A stretch of DNA of 64,000 nt from Aquincola tertiaricarbonis (lineage in GTDB: Bacteria; Pseudomonadota; Gammaproteobacteria; Burkholderiales; Burkholderiaceae_C): NCBI RefSeq assembly GCF_023573145.1, contig NZ_CP097635.1, positions 248,001-312,000 of the forward strand. Reading direction: 5' to 3'. The position numbers were made by a program, and so were the translations under genes. Positions 1-8,576 of this stretch are shown one piece after another. The notes beneath the pieces were generated by a model. That model was given only the letters and a program-made list of their open reading frames with translations, did no database searches and was not told the origin of the DNA. The first letter of the stretch is position 1, and each line of letters begins with the position of its first letter.

Positions 1-158
1 TCGGGCCCATTCTCGGCGGCACGTTGGTCAAGGCCGCGGGCTATGGCAGCCTGGGCGCCGCGGCGCTGCTGATCGCGGCGGTGGCGGTGTTCTGCTTCTC
101 GCGCCTGCCCGGCCGAGCGGCGCCGCATGCCAACGGCCCCCAGGTGGCGGCGCACTAA
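1..158 (+). CDS. MFS transporter, C-terminal end only (partial)
   Basis: Frame 3 is open from the window edge to a TAA at 156-158 and encodes about 51 residues, so only the C-terminus is visible. It opens with GPILGG followed by a run of small and hydrophobic residues (about positions 12-32), then a short basic and polar tail. A GP..GG turn before a last helix is common in major facilitator superfamily permeases, which suggests the last one or two helices of an MFS transporter. The Bug binding protein starts 7 bases after the stop, so this is probably the first visible gene of the same operon, importing a substrate or exporting a product. The family call rests on one motif and context. Confidence 0.55.
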   Translation, partial: GPILGGTLVKAAGYGSLGAAALLIAAVAVFCFSRLPGRAAPHANGPQVAAH

Positions 159-165
159 GGTGGCC

Positions 166-1143
166 ATGACGACACGACGACACCTGGCCACGCTGCTGGC
201 TGCCGCCCTGTGCCTGGGCACCGCGCTGCCGGCCCGCGCCGCCTGGCCCGACAAGCCCATCACCCTGGTGGTGCCCTACACGCCGGGCTCGCCGGCCGAC
301 ACGCTGGCGCGCACGCTGGGCGAAGGCCTGTCCAGGCGCCTGGGCACGCCGGTGGTGGTGGAGAACAAGCCCGGCGGCAACACGCAGATCGGCACCGCCT
401 ACACCGCCCGCGCCCAGCCCGACGGCTACACGCTGATGCTGGGCAACATGGACTCGCACGTGGTGCACCCGCTGCTGGGCAAGCACCTGAGCTACGACGC
501 GGTGCGCGACTTCGCGCCGGTGGCGCTGGTGGCCCGGCCCACCACGGTGCTGGTGGCCAGCCCCGGCGGCCCCGTGCGCGATGCGGCCGACCTGCTGCGC
601 CTGGCCAAGGCGCAACCCGACAAGCTGAGCTACGGCTCGTGGGGCCAGGGCAGCGTGGCCCACCTGTGGGGCGTGCTGCTGGAACAAACCGCCGGCATCC
701 GCCTGTACCACGTGCCGTACCAGGGCACGCCGGCCGCGCTGCAGGCGCTGATGGGCAACCAGATCGACCTGATGTTCGCGCCGCCGGCGCTGGCCGTCGC
801 GCAGGCGCAGGCCGGCAAGCTGCGGCTGATCGGCAGCACGGCCGCGCAGCGGCTGCCCCAGTACCCCGACCTGCCCACGCTGGCCGAGCAGGGCTTTGCC
901 GGCTTCGAGGGCAGTACCTGGTTCGGCGTGTTCGCGCCGGCGCGCACGCCGACCGAACTGCTGGACCGCCTGAACCAGGAGCTGCAGCAGGTGCTGCAAA
1001 GCCCCGAGACCGCCAGCAAGCTGGCGCCGCTGTCGATGACGCCGCTGGGCGGCCCGCGTTCGGTGCTGGCCGACCTGCAGCGAGACAGCCGCGCCCGCTG
1101 GGCCCGCCTGATCGCCGAACGCGGCATCAAGCTCGAAGACTGA
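166..1143 (+). CDS. Bug-family TTT periplasmic substrate-binding protein
   Basis: Encodes 325 aa. The ATG at 166 is chosen over an in-frame ATG at 127 because it gives a clean signal peptide (MTTRRH, hydrophobic core, AxA-type cleavage near residue 25) and does not overlap the upstream gene. The mature protein starts with WPDKPI, followed by VVPYTPGSPADTLAR and later YGSWGQG and HVPYQGTPAALQAL, the standard signatures of Bug proteins. These are the extracytoplasmic receptors of tripartite tricarboxylate transporters and usually bind carboxylates or related small molecules. No TctA/TctB membrane subunits are visible, which is usual for Burkholderiales, where Bug receptors far outnumber transporters. 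The next gene starts 18 bases downstream. Family assignment is secure; the ligand is unknown. Confidence 0.93.
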   Translation: MTTRRHLATLLAAALCLGTALPARAAWPDKPITLVVPYTPGSPADTLARTLGEGLSRRLGTPVVVENKPGGNTQIGTAYTARAQPDGYTLMLGNMDSHVVHPLLGKHLSYDAVRDFAPVALVARPTTVLVASPGGPVRDAADLLRLAKAQPDKLSYGSWGQGSVAHLWGVLLEQTAGIRLYHVPYQGTPAALQALMGNQIDLMFAPPALAVAQAQAGKLRLIGSTAAQRLPQYPDLPTLAEQGFAGFEGSTWFGVFAPARTPTELLDRLNQELQQVLQSPETASKLAPLSMTPLGGPRSVLADLQRDSRARWARLIAERGIKLED

Positions 1144-1161
1144 CTGACCAAGGACTTATCC

Positions 1162-1965
1162 ATGCCCCGCCGCTTTGTCGACCTCTCGATCTACCTTGAA
1201 AACGACGTGCTGAGCGACCCGCCGCCGCTGGCGCCCAGGATCACCTACCAGAAGCATGCCGACACCCTGCCCGAGTTCATGGCCATGATCCCGGGCACGA
1301 AGCCCGAGGACTACCCCGACGGCGAGGCCGCCGCCGCCGAATGGGTGACGCTGACCACGCACAACGGCACCCACCTCGATGCGCCCTGGCACTTCCACTC
1401 CACCCAGGACGCGAAGAACGGCGGCAGCCGGCCCAGCATCACCATCGACCAGGTGCCGCTGGAATGGTGCTTCCAGAACGGCGTGAAGCTGGACTTCCGC
1501 CACTTCCCCGATGGCTATGTGGCCACCGCCGCCGATGTGCAGGCCGAGCTGGCCCGCATCGGCCACACGCTGCAGCCGCTGGACATCGTGGTGGTGAACA
1601 CCCGCGCCGGCAGCCGCTACGGCCACCCCGACTACCTGGGCGCCGGCTGCGGCATGGGCTATGAGGCCACCATGTACCTGCTGGAACGCGGCGTGCGCCT
1701 GACCGGCACCGACGCCTGGAGCTGGGACGCACCCTTCAGCTACACCGCCAAGAAGGTGGCCGAGACCGGCGACAAGAGCCTGATCTGGGAAGGCCACAAG
1801 GCCGGCCGCGACATCGGCTACTGCCACCTGGAAAAGCTCCACAACCTGGAGGCGCTGCCGCCCTTCGGCTTCACCATCAGCTGCTTTCCGCACAAGATCC
1901 GCGGCGCAAGCGCCGGCTGGACGCGGGCCGTGGCCATCTTTGAAGAAGCAGGAGCCACGGCATGA
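1162..1965 (+). CDS. Cyclase-family (kynurenine formamidase-like) metal hydrolase
   Basis: Encodes 267 aa. Residues 67-77 read HNGTHLDAPWH, the metal-binding signature HxGTHxDxPxH of the cyclase superfamily (PF04199), which includes bacterial kynurenine formamidase KynB and isatin hydrolase. The predicted ligands are His67, His71, Asp73 and His77. It has no signal peptide, so the enzyme is cytoplasmic and probably hydrolyses an amide, lactone or ring bond in the pathway substrate. The stop overlaps the next start (ATGA at 1962-1965), showing translational coupling to the cupin. Because the cluster also has a FAH-family protein and a DenD-like dehydrogenase rather than tryptophan genes, I do not call it kynB. 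Confidence 0.88.
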   Translation: MPRRFVDLSIYLENDVLSDPPPLAPRITYQKHADTLPEFMAMIPGTKPEDYPDGEAAAAEWVTLTTHNGTHLDAPWHFHSTQDAKNGGSRPSITIDQVPLEWCFQNGVKLDFRHFPDGYVATAADVQAELARIGHTLQPLDIVVVNTRAGSRYGHPDYLGAGCGMGYEATMYLLERGVRLTGTDAWSWDAPFSYTAKKVAETGDKSLIWEGHKAGRDIGYCHLEKLHNLEALPPFGFTISCFPHKIRGASAGWTRAVAIFEEAGATA

Positions 1966-2555
1966 GCTTCAAGCCCATCGAACGCATCGTCACCGGCCAC
2001 GATGCCCAGGGCCGCGCCATCGTGGCGCAGCGTGGCCCGCTGCCGACGGTGGTGGAGATCAGCGCCATCCCCGGCACCGTGTTCCACGAGGTCTGGGCCA
2101 CCAGCGGCAGCCCGGCGCCGGTGGGCAACGGCCCCGACCCCACGCTGGGCCCCTTGACGCTGCCGCCGCCGCGGCAGGGCACGCGCATCCGCTTCGTCGA
2201 CATTCCGCCGGACACGCCCGAGTTCCTGGCCCATGGCGCGGCCCGCATGCACGATGCCTTCAGCCAGATCGGCGATGCCGCGGCCAGCACGGTGCAGGCG
2301 CATTCGCCGCACCCGCTGATGCACCGCACCGAAAGCGTGGACTACGGCATCGTCATCGACGGGGAGCTGACCCTGGTGCTGGACGACAGCGAAGTGCCGC
2401 TCAAGCCCGGCAGCGTGGTGGTGCAGCGCGGCACCAACCACGCATGGGCCAACCGCTCGGGCCGGCCCTGCCGCATGCTGTTCGTGCTGGTGGACGGCGT
2501 GTACGAGGCCGACGTCGCCCAGGCGCTGCAGCAGGCCGCAGGCCGCACGGCATGA
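1962..2555 (+). CDS. Cupin-domain protein
   Basis: Encodes 197 aa. The C-terminal half carries a single cupin barrel: a segment around residues 125-135 (DYGIVIDGEL) and a second motif near 145-158 (LKPGSVVVQRGTNHAW) ending in the usual histidine. The N-terminal 110 residues are less typical, with a GTVFHEVWAT segment. Small cupins in catabolic operons are commonly dioxygenases, isomerases or sensors, but nothing here decides between them. The start overlaps the upstream stop by 4 bases and the stop overlaps the next start (ATGA at 2552-2555), so three genes are translationally linked. Function within the pathway is unassigned. Confidence 0.85.
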   Translation: MSFKPIERIVTGHDAQGRAIVAQRGPLPTVVEISAIPGTVFHEVWATSGSPAPVGNGPDPTLGPLTLPPPRQGTRIRFVDIPPDTPEFLAHGAARMHDAFSQIGDAAASTVQAHSPHPLMHRTESVDYGIVIDGELTLVLDDSEVPLKPGSVVVQRGTNHAWANRSGRPCRMLFVLVDGVYEADVAQALQQAAGRTA

Positions 2556-3544
2556 ACGCCCGGCGCCACGCCTTGAAGACCCTGGCGGCCGGCAGCGCCT
2601 GGCTGGCCGCACCCGCACTGCGGGCGCAGCCCGGCTTTCCCAGCCGCAGCCTCACGCTGATGGTGCCCTGGCCGGCCGGCGCGCCGTCGGACGCCTTCGC
2701 GCGCCGGCTGCAGCCGGCCCTGCAGCAGGCGCTGGGGCAGACCGTGCTGGTGGACAACCTGGGCGGTGCCGGTGGCACGCTGGGCGTGGCCCGTGCGATG
2801 GCGCAGCCGGCCGATGGCCACACGCTGCTGGTGGGCACCCCCACCGAGCTGGTGCTGAGCCCGCTCACCATGCCCGCGGTGCGCTACAAGGCCGAAGACT
2901 TCACGCTGCTGGCGCACTTCGGCCGTGTGCCTTACGTGCTGTGCAGCCGCACGAGCCACTCGGCCCGGACGCTGGCCGAGTGGCTGGCGCCTCGGCCCGC
3001 CGGCAGCGTGCCGCCGACGATCGGCAACATCGGCCCCGGCTCACTGATCCACCTGATGAGCCTGCAGTTCGAGAAGACCGCCGGCCTGCCGCTGACCCAC
3101 GTGCCCTACCGCGGCGTGCCGCCGATGGCGCAGGACCTGATGGGCGGCCAGCTCGACCTGGCCTTCCTGCCGCTGGCCGGCCAGACGGTGGCGCAGCTGG
3201 AACAGGGCCGCATCCGGGCGCTGGGCGTCAGCACCCCGCGGCCGGCCGCGCTGTATCCGCAGCTGCCCACGCTGGCCGCCGGCGACCCGCGCTTCGAGCA
3301 CTTCGACTTCGACGTCTGGGGCGGCGTGTTCGTGCGCCGCGAGACCCCGGCACCGGTGATGCAGCGGCTTCACCAGGTGCTGGCCGCGGTGCTGTCCGAG
3401 CCCGGCTTCGTCGAGTGGTCGCGCAGCACCGGCAGCAACCCGCTGCCGGTGTGGCCGCTGGCCGAGGCCCAGGCCTTCTACCCCCGCGAAGTGGCGCGCT
3501 ACACCGCGCTGCTGCGCGCCTTTCCCGATGCTGCGAAGAACTGA
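2552..3544 (+). CDS. Second Bug-family TTT substrate-binding protein
   Basis: Encodes 330 aa. The ATG at 2552 overlaps the cupin stop. The N-terminus is a signal peptide (MNARRHALKTLAAGSAWLAA, cleavage near ALRAQP), possibly Tat-like because of the RRHALK stretch. The mature chain contains FPSRSLTLMVPWPAGAPSD, GTLGVARAMAQPADGHTLL, NIGPGSLIHL and HVPYRGVPPMAQDL, all Bug landmarks. It is a distant paralogue of the binding protein at 166-1143. Two receptors in one operon suggest either two related ligands or a receptor plus a signalling homologue. The next gene follows after 9 bases. Confidence 0.93.
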   Translation: MNARRHALKTLAAGSAWLAAPALRAQPGFPSRSLTLMVPWPAGAPSDAFARRLQPALQQALGQTVLVDNLGGAGGTLGVARAMAQPADGHTLLVGTPTELVLSPLTMPAVRYKAEDFTLLAHFGRVPYVLCSRTSHSARTLAEWLAPRPAGSVPPTIGNIGPGSLIHLMSLQFEKTAGLPLTHVPYRGVPPMAQDLMGGQLDLAFLPLAGQTVAQLEQGRIRALGVSTPRPAALYPQLPTLAAGDPRFEHFDFDVWGGVFVRRETPAPVMQRLHQVLAAVLSEPGFVEWSRSTGSNPLPVWPLAEAQAFYPREVARYTALLRAFPDAAKN

Positions 3545-3553
3545 AAGCCCACG

Positions 3554-4543
3554 ATGAAATTCGCCACCCTTGCCAACGGCAGCCTGGACGGCCAGCTGCT
3601 CGTCGTCTCACGCGATCTGCAGCGTGCCATCGCGGTGCCGCGCATCGCCCCCAGCCTGCTCGATGCGATGCAGCGCTGGGCGGCGGTGCAAGGCCCGCTG
3701 CAGGACGTGTACGACCAATTGGACGCGGCCACTGCGCCCGAAGGCAGCTTCGCCTTCGATCCCGCGGCCTGCGCCGCGCCGTTGCCGCGCGCGCCGCAGT
3801 GGCTGGACGGCTCCGCCTTCCTCAACCACAGCCACCTGATGGACCAGGCCTTCAACAAGCCGCCGCCGCCCATGGTGGACACGGTGCCGATGATGTACCA
3901 GGGCGCCAGCGACGACTTCCTGGGCCCCTGCGACGACGTGCCTCTGCCCAGCGAAGCCGACGGCATCGACTTCGAAGGCGAGTTCGGCGTGGTCACCGGC
4001 CCGGTGCCGATGGGCGTGACGCCCGAGGCCGCGCTGGGCTGCGTGCGGCTGCTGCTGCAGATCAACGACTGGAGCCTGCGCGCCCTCGGCCCCCACGAGA
4101 TGAAGACCGGCTTCGGCTTCCTGCAGGCCAAGCCGTCCACCGCCTTCGCGCCGGTGGCGGTGACGCCCGACGAACTGGGCCCGGCCTGGCGCGACGGCCG
4201 CGTGCAGCTGCGGCTGCAGGTGCAGTGGAACGGCGAGCGCTTCGGCGAGCCGCACGGCGGCGAGATGAGCTTTCACTTCGGCCAGCTGATCGCGCATGCG
4301 GCGCGCACGCGCAGGCTCACGGCCGGCTGCATCATCGGCTCGGGCACGGTGAGCAATGCCGCGCGCAGCGCCGGCAGCGCCTGCATCGCCGAGCGCCGCG
4401 TGATCGAGAAGATCGACCAGGGCGAGAGCCGCACCGGCTTCATGCGCTTTGGCGACCGGGTGCGCATGCAGGCGGTGCTGGACGATGGCCAGCCCGGGCC
4501 CTTCGGCGTGATCGACCAGCGCGTGGTGCACGCACAGCCCTGA
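3554..4543 (+). CDS. Fumarylacetoacetate hydrolase-family protein
   Basis: Encodes 329 aa, the size of two-domain FAH proteins. A small N-terminal domain (about 1-75) begins MKFATLANGSLDGQLLVV. The catalytic domain has DFEGEFGVVTGPV near residues 138-150, whose Glu-Gly-Glu supplies two metal ligands, and INDWSLR near 169-175, whose Asp supplies the third; GSGTVSN lies near 258. This superfamily cleaves C-C bonds in beta-diketo acids, decarboxylates or hydrates oxo-acids, and includes oxaloacetate decarboxylases and ureidoglycolate lyases. In this operon it may process a keto-acid made by the cyclase and dehydrogenase, but the substrate cannot be read from sequence. A putative metal-dependent cytoplasmic enzyme. 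Confidence 0.9.
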   Translation: MKFATLANGSLDGQLLVVSRDLQRAIAVPRIAPSLLDAMQRWAAVQGPLQDVYDQLDAATAPEGSFAFDPAACAAPLPRAPQWLDGSAFLNHSHLMDQAFNKPPPPMVDTVPMMYQGASDDFLGPCDDVPLPSEADGIDFEGEFGVVTGPVPMGVTPEAALGCVRLLLQINDWSLRALGPHEMKTGFGFLQAKPSTAFAPVAVTPDELGPAWRDGRVQLRLQVQWNGERFGEPHGGEMSFHFGQLIAHAARTRRLTAGCIIGSGTVSNAARSAGSACIAERRVIEKIDQGESRTGFMRFGDRVRMQAVLDDGQPGPFGVIDQRVVHAQP

Positions 4544-4551
4544 GGCCCGCC

Positions 4552-5535
4552 ATGCATGTGCTGATCACCGGCGCGGCCGGCTTCATCGGGCAGGCGCTGG
4601 CCCACCAGCTGCTGCGCCAGCCGATGGTGGAGGGCCGGCCGCTGACGCGGCTGGGCCTGCTCGACCGCACGCCAGCCGCCGTGGCCGTGCCCAGCGCCGC
4701 CACCGCGCCCACACTGCAACACTGGCCTTGCGACCTGGCCGACCCCAAGGCCCAGGCCGCACTGGCCCACCGGCTGGCCGAGGATCCGGTGGACCTGGTG
4801 TTCCACCTGGCCAGCGTGCCGGGCGGCAGTGCCGAGCAGCAGGTGGTGCTGGCCCGGCAGGTCAACATCGACGCCACCGCGGTGCTGCTGGAAGCCGCGC
4901 AGGCCCAGGTGCAGGCCGGCGGCCCGGTGCCGGTGTTCGTGTTCGCCAGCTCCATCGCGGTGTACGGCACGCTGGTCGCGCCGGTGGACGATGCCACGCC
5001 GCTGCGGCCGGTGATGAGCTATGGCATGCACAAGGTGGTGGGCGAGCTGCTGGTGGCCGACTTCAGCCGCCGCGGCGCGGTGTGCGGCCGCTCGCTGCGG
5101 CTGCCCGGCGTGCTGGCGCGGCCACCCGCGCCCACCGGCCAGCTGTCGGCCTTTCTCAGCGACCTGCCGCGGGCACTGGCGGCCGGCCGGCCGTTCGTGT
5201 GCCCCACCTCGCCGCAGGCCCGCACTTGGGCTTCGTCACTGCCCTGCGTGGTGGCGCAGCTGCTGCATGCGGCCGGCACGCCGGCAGCCGCCTGGCCGGC
5301 CGGGCGGGCGCTGATGCCGCCCACGCTGCACTTCAGCCTGGGCGAGATGGTGGACGCGGTGGCCGAGGTGCATCAGGTGCCGGCCACCGCGCTGGTGCGC
5401 TGGGCGCCCGACGAGCGCATCGAAGCCTTGTTCGGCCGCTTTCCGCCGCTGCAGGCCAGCGCGGCCCGCGACGCAGGCCTCGTGGACGACGGCGACCTGC
5501 CCACCCTGCTGCGGCGGGCTTTGGCGACGGGCTGA
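4552..5535 (+). CDS. denD: NAD-dependent epimerase/dehydratase, D-erythronate dehydrogenase-like
   Basis: Encodes 327 aa, an extended short-chain dehydrogenase. The NAD-binding motif GAAGFIG lies at residues 7-13 and the catalytic pair is Tyr157 and Lys161 in SYGMHK. The C-terminal half (SLRLPGVLARP, the TSPQARTW segment, FSLGEMVDAV, RWAPDERIEALF) matches my memory of the DenD/D-erythronate dehydrogenase group rather than UDP-sugar epimerases. DenD oxidises D-erythronate at C2 to 2-oxo-tetronate. The kinase and decarboxylase partners of the known tetronate pathway (DtnK/OtnK, OtnC) are not in the window, so the true substrate may differ. The ATG at 4552 is 8 bases after the preceding stop. 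This is the last gene of the plus-strand cluster; the facing gene ends 46 bases on. Confidence 0.75.
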   Translation: MHVLITGAAGFIGQALAHQLLRQPMVEGRPLTRLGLLDRTPAAVAVPSAATAPTLQHWPCDLADPKAQAALAHRLAEDPVDLVFHLASVPGGSAEQQVVLARQVNIDATAVLLEAAQAQVQAGGPVPVFVFASSIAVYGTLVAPVDDATPLRPVMSYGMHKVVGELLVADFSRRGAVCGRSLRLPGVLARPPAPTGQLSAFLSDLPRALAAGRPFVCPTSPQARTWASSLPCVVAQLLHAAGTPAAAWPAGRALMPPTLHFSLGEMVDAVAEVHQVPATALVRWAPDERIEALFGRFPPLQASAARDAGLVDDGDLPTLLRRALATG

Positions 5536-5538
5536 CGA

Positions 5539-5570
5539 CCCCCGGTACGCCGGCGCGGCGAGCCTGGGGG
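5539..5570. terminator. Possible bidirectional terminator hairpin
   Basis: Five C at 5539-5543 plus GG can pair with CCTGGGGG at 5563-5570, with an inner CCGG/CCGG stem. It lies exactly between two converging genes. No T tract follows on either strand, so Rho-independent function is uncertain. Confidence 0.35.
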
Positions 5571-5580
5571 CTTGCTCACC

Positions 5581-6645
5581 TCACGGCTGCGCCAGCGGCA
5601 GCCGCACCGTGAAGGTGGTGCGGCCGGCCGCGGAGCTCACGGTGGCGGTGCCGCCGTGGGCCTGGGCCACCTGGCGCACGATGAACAGGCCGATGCCCAG
5701 GTGGCTGCGTTCGCCATCGAAGGTGGCCGAATGGCCGCGGCGCAGCGGCTCGAACAGCGCTTCCGACATGGCCTTGGGCAAGGTGGGCCCGAGGCTGGTC
5801 ACCGACAGCTCGGCAGTGGATTCCCGGCGCTTCAGGTTCACCGTGATCGGCGTGCCGGCAGCGCCGTACTTGCGGGCGTTGTCCACCAGGTTGCCCACCA
5901 CCTGCCGCAGCCGCGAAGCATCGGCCTGCAACGACAGCCGCCGCGCCTCGCACTGGAAGCTCAGGCTGCGATCGGCGCTCAGCATGGCCTGCTGCTGGTC
6001 CAGTTCGTCGCGGCACACCTGGGCCAGGTCCACCGGGGCCGAGGCCGTCTGCAAGCCGATGTCCAGGCTGGCCCGGTTGTAGTCGAGCAGGTCGTCGAGC
6101 AGCTGCGTCATGCGGTGCAGGCTGCGCGTCTGCCGCTCCAGCGTCGATCGGGCCGCCGTGTTGAGCGGCGTGGCCCCCATCAGCCGACAGCCGATGGACA
6201 ACACGCTGATCGGCGTGCGCAGGTCATGGCCCAGCACACTGAGAAACACGTTGCGCGCGCGCTCGGTCTCGCGCATCAGGCCTTCGGCCGCGGCGCCCAG
6301 CGCCACGTCCACCGCCCCGTTCAAGCGGGCCAGGTCCTGCGCCATGCGCGCGGCCGGTGGTGCGGTGTGCAGCCAGTGCCGCAGCAGTTCGGCGCGCACC
6401 GCGCCACACCCGGCCATCAGCTGCGCCAAGGTACAGGCGGCAGGCGCTTCGCCACAGGGGCGCGCGGCCGGCGCATGGCCGTTCATGCGCGCCGGGGGCG
6501 ACAGGCTGCATGCGGTGCTGGCGGCCGTGCGCCGCAAGTCGTCGGCCACCGCCTGCAGCAGGCTGGCGGCCTGGGCCGGCGGCAAGGCATCGCAGCTGTG
6601 CAGCAGCGGAACCGCCGCGTCGTCGATCAGCTCGACCAGGTGCAT
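5581..6645 (-). CDS. Soluble sensor histidine kinase
   Basis: Encodes 354 aa from the ATG whose first base is 6645; an in-frame extension to 6753 looks non-coding (proline- and threonine-rich). No transmembrane segment is evident. The N-terminal 130 residues are helical and Ala/Leu-rich and may be a sensory helical bundle. The kinase core has the H-box GHDLRTPIS with phospho-acceptor His140, an N-box VGNLVDNARKYG, and a G-box GIGLFIVRQVAQAHGG near the C-terminus. It autophosphorylates and should pass phosphate to a response regulator, but none is adjacent, so it is an orphan kinase. Upstream sit two 8-bp direct repeats that could bind a regulator (see 6700-6718). Confidence 0.9.
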   Translation of the reverse strand: MHLVELIDDAAVPLLHSCDALPPAQAASLLQAVADDLRRTAASTACSLSPPARMNGHAPAARPCGEAPAACTLAQLMAGCGAVRAELLRHWLHTAPPAARMAQDLARLNGAVDVALGAAAEGLMRETERARNVFLSVLGHDLRTPISVLSIGCRLMGATPLNTAARSTLERQTRSLHRMTQLLDDLLDYNRASLDIGLQTASAPVDLAQVCRDELDQQQAMLSADRSLSFQCEARRLSLQADASRLRQVVGNLVDNARKYGAAGTPITVNLKRRESTAELSVTSLGPTLPKAMSEALFEPLRRGHSATFDGERSHLGIGLFIVRQVAQAHGGTATVSSAAGRTTFTVRLPLAQP

Positions 6646-6699
6646 GTGCACAGCCGTTGTCGCCGGAGGATGCGCGGCATCGGGGGGCGTGCCGCCCGG

Positions 6700-6718
6700 G
6701 CGAAGTGAAGGCGAAGTG
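6700..6718 (-). promoter_or_regulatory. Two 8-bp direct repeats, 11-bp period, upstream of the kinase
   Basis: GCGAAGTG occurs at 6700-6707 and again at 6711-6718 (CACTTCGC on the kinase strand), 55-73 bases upstream of the kinase start. An 11-bp period of direct repeats is typical of OmpR/PhoB-family binding sites. This is only a candidate operator. Confidence 0.3.
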
Positions 6719-6893
6719 CCAAGGCAGTGACTCCGGCTGACCGTGGGCGCCACGAACCGCGGCGCCCTGCAGACCGTTATGCACCGGGCCCGTGGTGCGG
6801 TCTGTTTGCCACCGCACGAAACGCCCTCGCCGGCCGCTCGGCGATACTGCCGAGACCCACCGGGTGGGCAGGCGGTACAGGAAGTGCGTTGCC

Positions 6894-8522
6894 ATGATCA
6901 CCTTATCGAACGACGAGGACTTGCGGCTGGCCCCGGAAGTCGCTGCCCGCCTGGACCGCGGCCACGCCTGCATCGACGCGATGGACCTGCCGGCCGCACT
7001 GGCACTGGCCCAGGAGGCCATGACCTTGTCGCCCGGCGCGGCCGAACACTGTCGCGCGCAGTTCCTGGCGGCCCGCTGTCATTACTTCCAGGGCGAATTC
7101 GACCTGGGTGCGCTGCTGGCGCGTGAGGCGCGCGACACCGCCGTCGTGGCCGGCGAGGTGGCCGTGCAGGCCTTGGCGCAAACCCTCGAAGCCCGCTGCC
7201 TGGAACAGGCCGGCGAAATCGGCGCCGCCCTCGACCAGCTGCTTCTGACCCACCAGCTGGTGGAGGCCGCGCCCGGCGGCCATGCCGAGCACCGCACGGC
7301 CGAACAGTACGTCGCGGTGACGCTGGGCGTCACGCACCTGAGCCTGGGCGATCTGGAAGCGGCCTTGTCCTGGTGCGAGCAGGCGGTGATGCTGGCGCGG
7401 CCGCTGCGCAACCAGGGCCTGCTGGCCGCTGCCATCGACACCATGGCCTGCGTTTATTCGGCGCTGGCCGCCCAGGCGCGCAGCGACCAGCGGCCCGACC
7501 AGGCCCTGGACCTGGAGCGGCAGGCGGCAGCCGCATCGGCGCAGGCGATGGACATCGCGCGCCGCGCCGGCAACGAGCGCTACGAGTCCAGCGCCCTGCT
7601 CAACCTGGTGGAGTCGCTCACGCTCACCGGCGACACCGCCCGCGCCTTCGAGCTGCTGGAAGACTGGCAGCGCCGTCACCCGCAGGCATCCGGGCACCAC
7701 CGGGCCCACCATCTGGGCTCGCTGGGCTTTTTGCTGCGCGCCACCGGCCGGCTGGCCGAGTCCGTGACGGCCTTCGAGCAGGCGCGGGACCTGGCCACCG
7801 ACGAGCCGCACCGGGTGCACCTGACCGAGCAGCTGGCGCTGGCGCTGGAGTTGTGCGGCCGCTGGGAAGAGGCGTTGCAGCGTTACAAGGACTTTCACCA
7901 GCAGCAACTGCAGCTGAGCACCGAGCGCGTGCGGCGCAGCGCCCGCGTGGCCGCCGCGCGCCCGGACATCGCCCGCGAGCGCGCCCGCGCGCGGCACCTG
8001 GCCTCCACCAACGCCGAGCTTCAGCGCCGCACCGACGACCTCTCGCGCCAGGCGCTGGAAGACCCGCTGACCGGCCTGCCGAATCGGCGCCACGTCGACC
8101 AATGGCTGCATGCGCCCGGCCACATGGCGGCGGTGCTGATGATCGACGTCGACCACTTCAAGCAGGTGAACGACCGCCACTCGCATGCCCTGGGCGACGA
8201 GGTGCTGCGCACCCTGGGCCGCCTGCTGCAGCAGAACCTGCGGCCGCAGGACGTGGTGGCGCGGCTGGGCGGCGAGGAGTTCGTCGCCATCGTGCCGGGC
8301 GATGCCGATGACGAGGCCGTGCGGCGCACCGCCGAGCGCCTGCGCACCGCGGTCGAGCAGCACGCCTGGCACGGCCTGGCCGAAGGCCTGGCGGTCACCG
8401 TGAGCGTGGGCGCTGCCAGCCCCCATGAAGCCACCAGCCAGCAGGCGCTGCTCGACCTGGCCGACCGCCGGCTGTACGAGGCCAAGGCCCAGGGTCGCAA
8501 CCGGGCGGTGACGGCGGGTTAG
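6894..8522 (+). CDS. TPR-domain diguanylate cyclase (GGDEF)
   Basis: Encodes 542 aa. The ATG at 6894 is preferred to an in-frame ATG at 6792 because the extra 34 residues are basic and unlike the family. Residues 20-360 are Ala-rich helical pairs typical of tetratricopeptide repeats, followed by a coiled-coil-like linker (about 345-385) and a GGDEF domain from about 390. The active site GGEEF is at 459-463 and the inhibitory I-site RxxD (RPQD) sits five residues before it, so the enzyme should make cyclic di-GMP from GTP and be product-inhibited. No membrane segment or signal peptide is seen. It is divergent from the histidine kinase, with about 248 bases between starts; apart from the direct repeats I see nothing clear in that gap. 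Confidence 0.93.
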   Translation: MITLSNDEDLRLAPEVAARLDRGHACIDAMDLPAALALAQEAMTLSPGAAEHCRAQFLAARCHYFQGEFDLGALLAREARDTAVVAGEVAVQALAQTLEARCLEQAGEIGAALDQLLLTHQLVEAAPGGHAEHRTAEQYVAVTLGVTHLSLGDLEAALSWCEQAVMLARPLRNQGLLAAAIDTMACVYSALAAQARSDQRPDQALDLERQAAAASAQAMDIARRAGNERYESSALLNLVESLTLTGDTARAFELLEDWQRRHPQASGHHRAHHLGSLGFLLRATGRLAESVTAFEQARDLATDEPHRVHLTEQLALALELCGRWEEALQRYKDFHQQQLQLSTERVRRSARVAAARPDIARERARARHLASTNAELQRRTDDLSRQALEDPLTGLPNRRHVDQWLHAPGHMAAVLMIDVDHFKQVNDRHSHALGDEVLRTLGRLLQQNLRPQDVVARLGGEEFVAIVPGDADDEAVRRTAERLRTAVEQHAWHGLAEGLAVTVSVGAASPHEATSQQALLDLADRRLYEAKAQGRNRAVTAG

Positions 8523-8576
8523 GCGCCGGGTGACGCGGTTGCGCCCGACCACTGCGGCCTGCATCGCGACCCGCAC

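Noticed and set aside
1162..1965. Naming the cyclase-family gene kynB
   Set aside because: The metal motif fits the superfamily, but there are no kynurenine pathway neighbours and the operon points to another substrate.
8523..8576. Terminator between the diguanylate cyclase and the glucan synthase
   Set aside because: Only a 5-bp GGCGC/GCGCC pairing with a long loop is visible, expected by chance in this GC-rich DNA.
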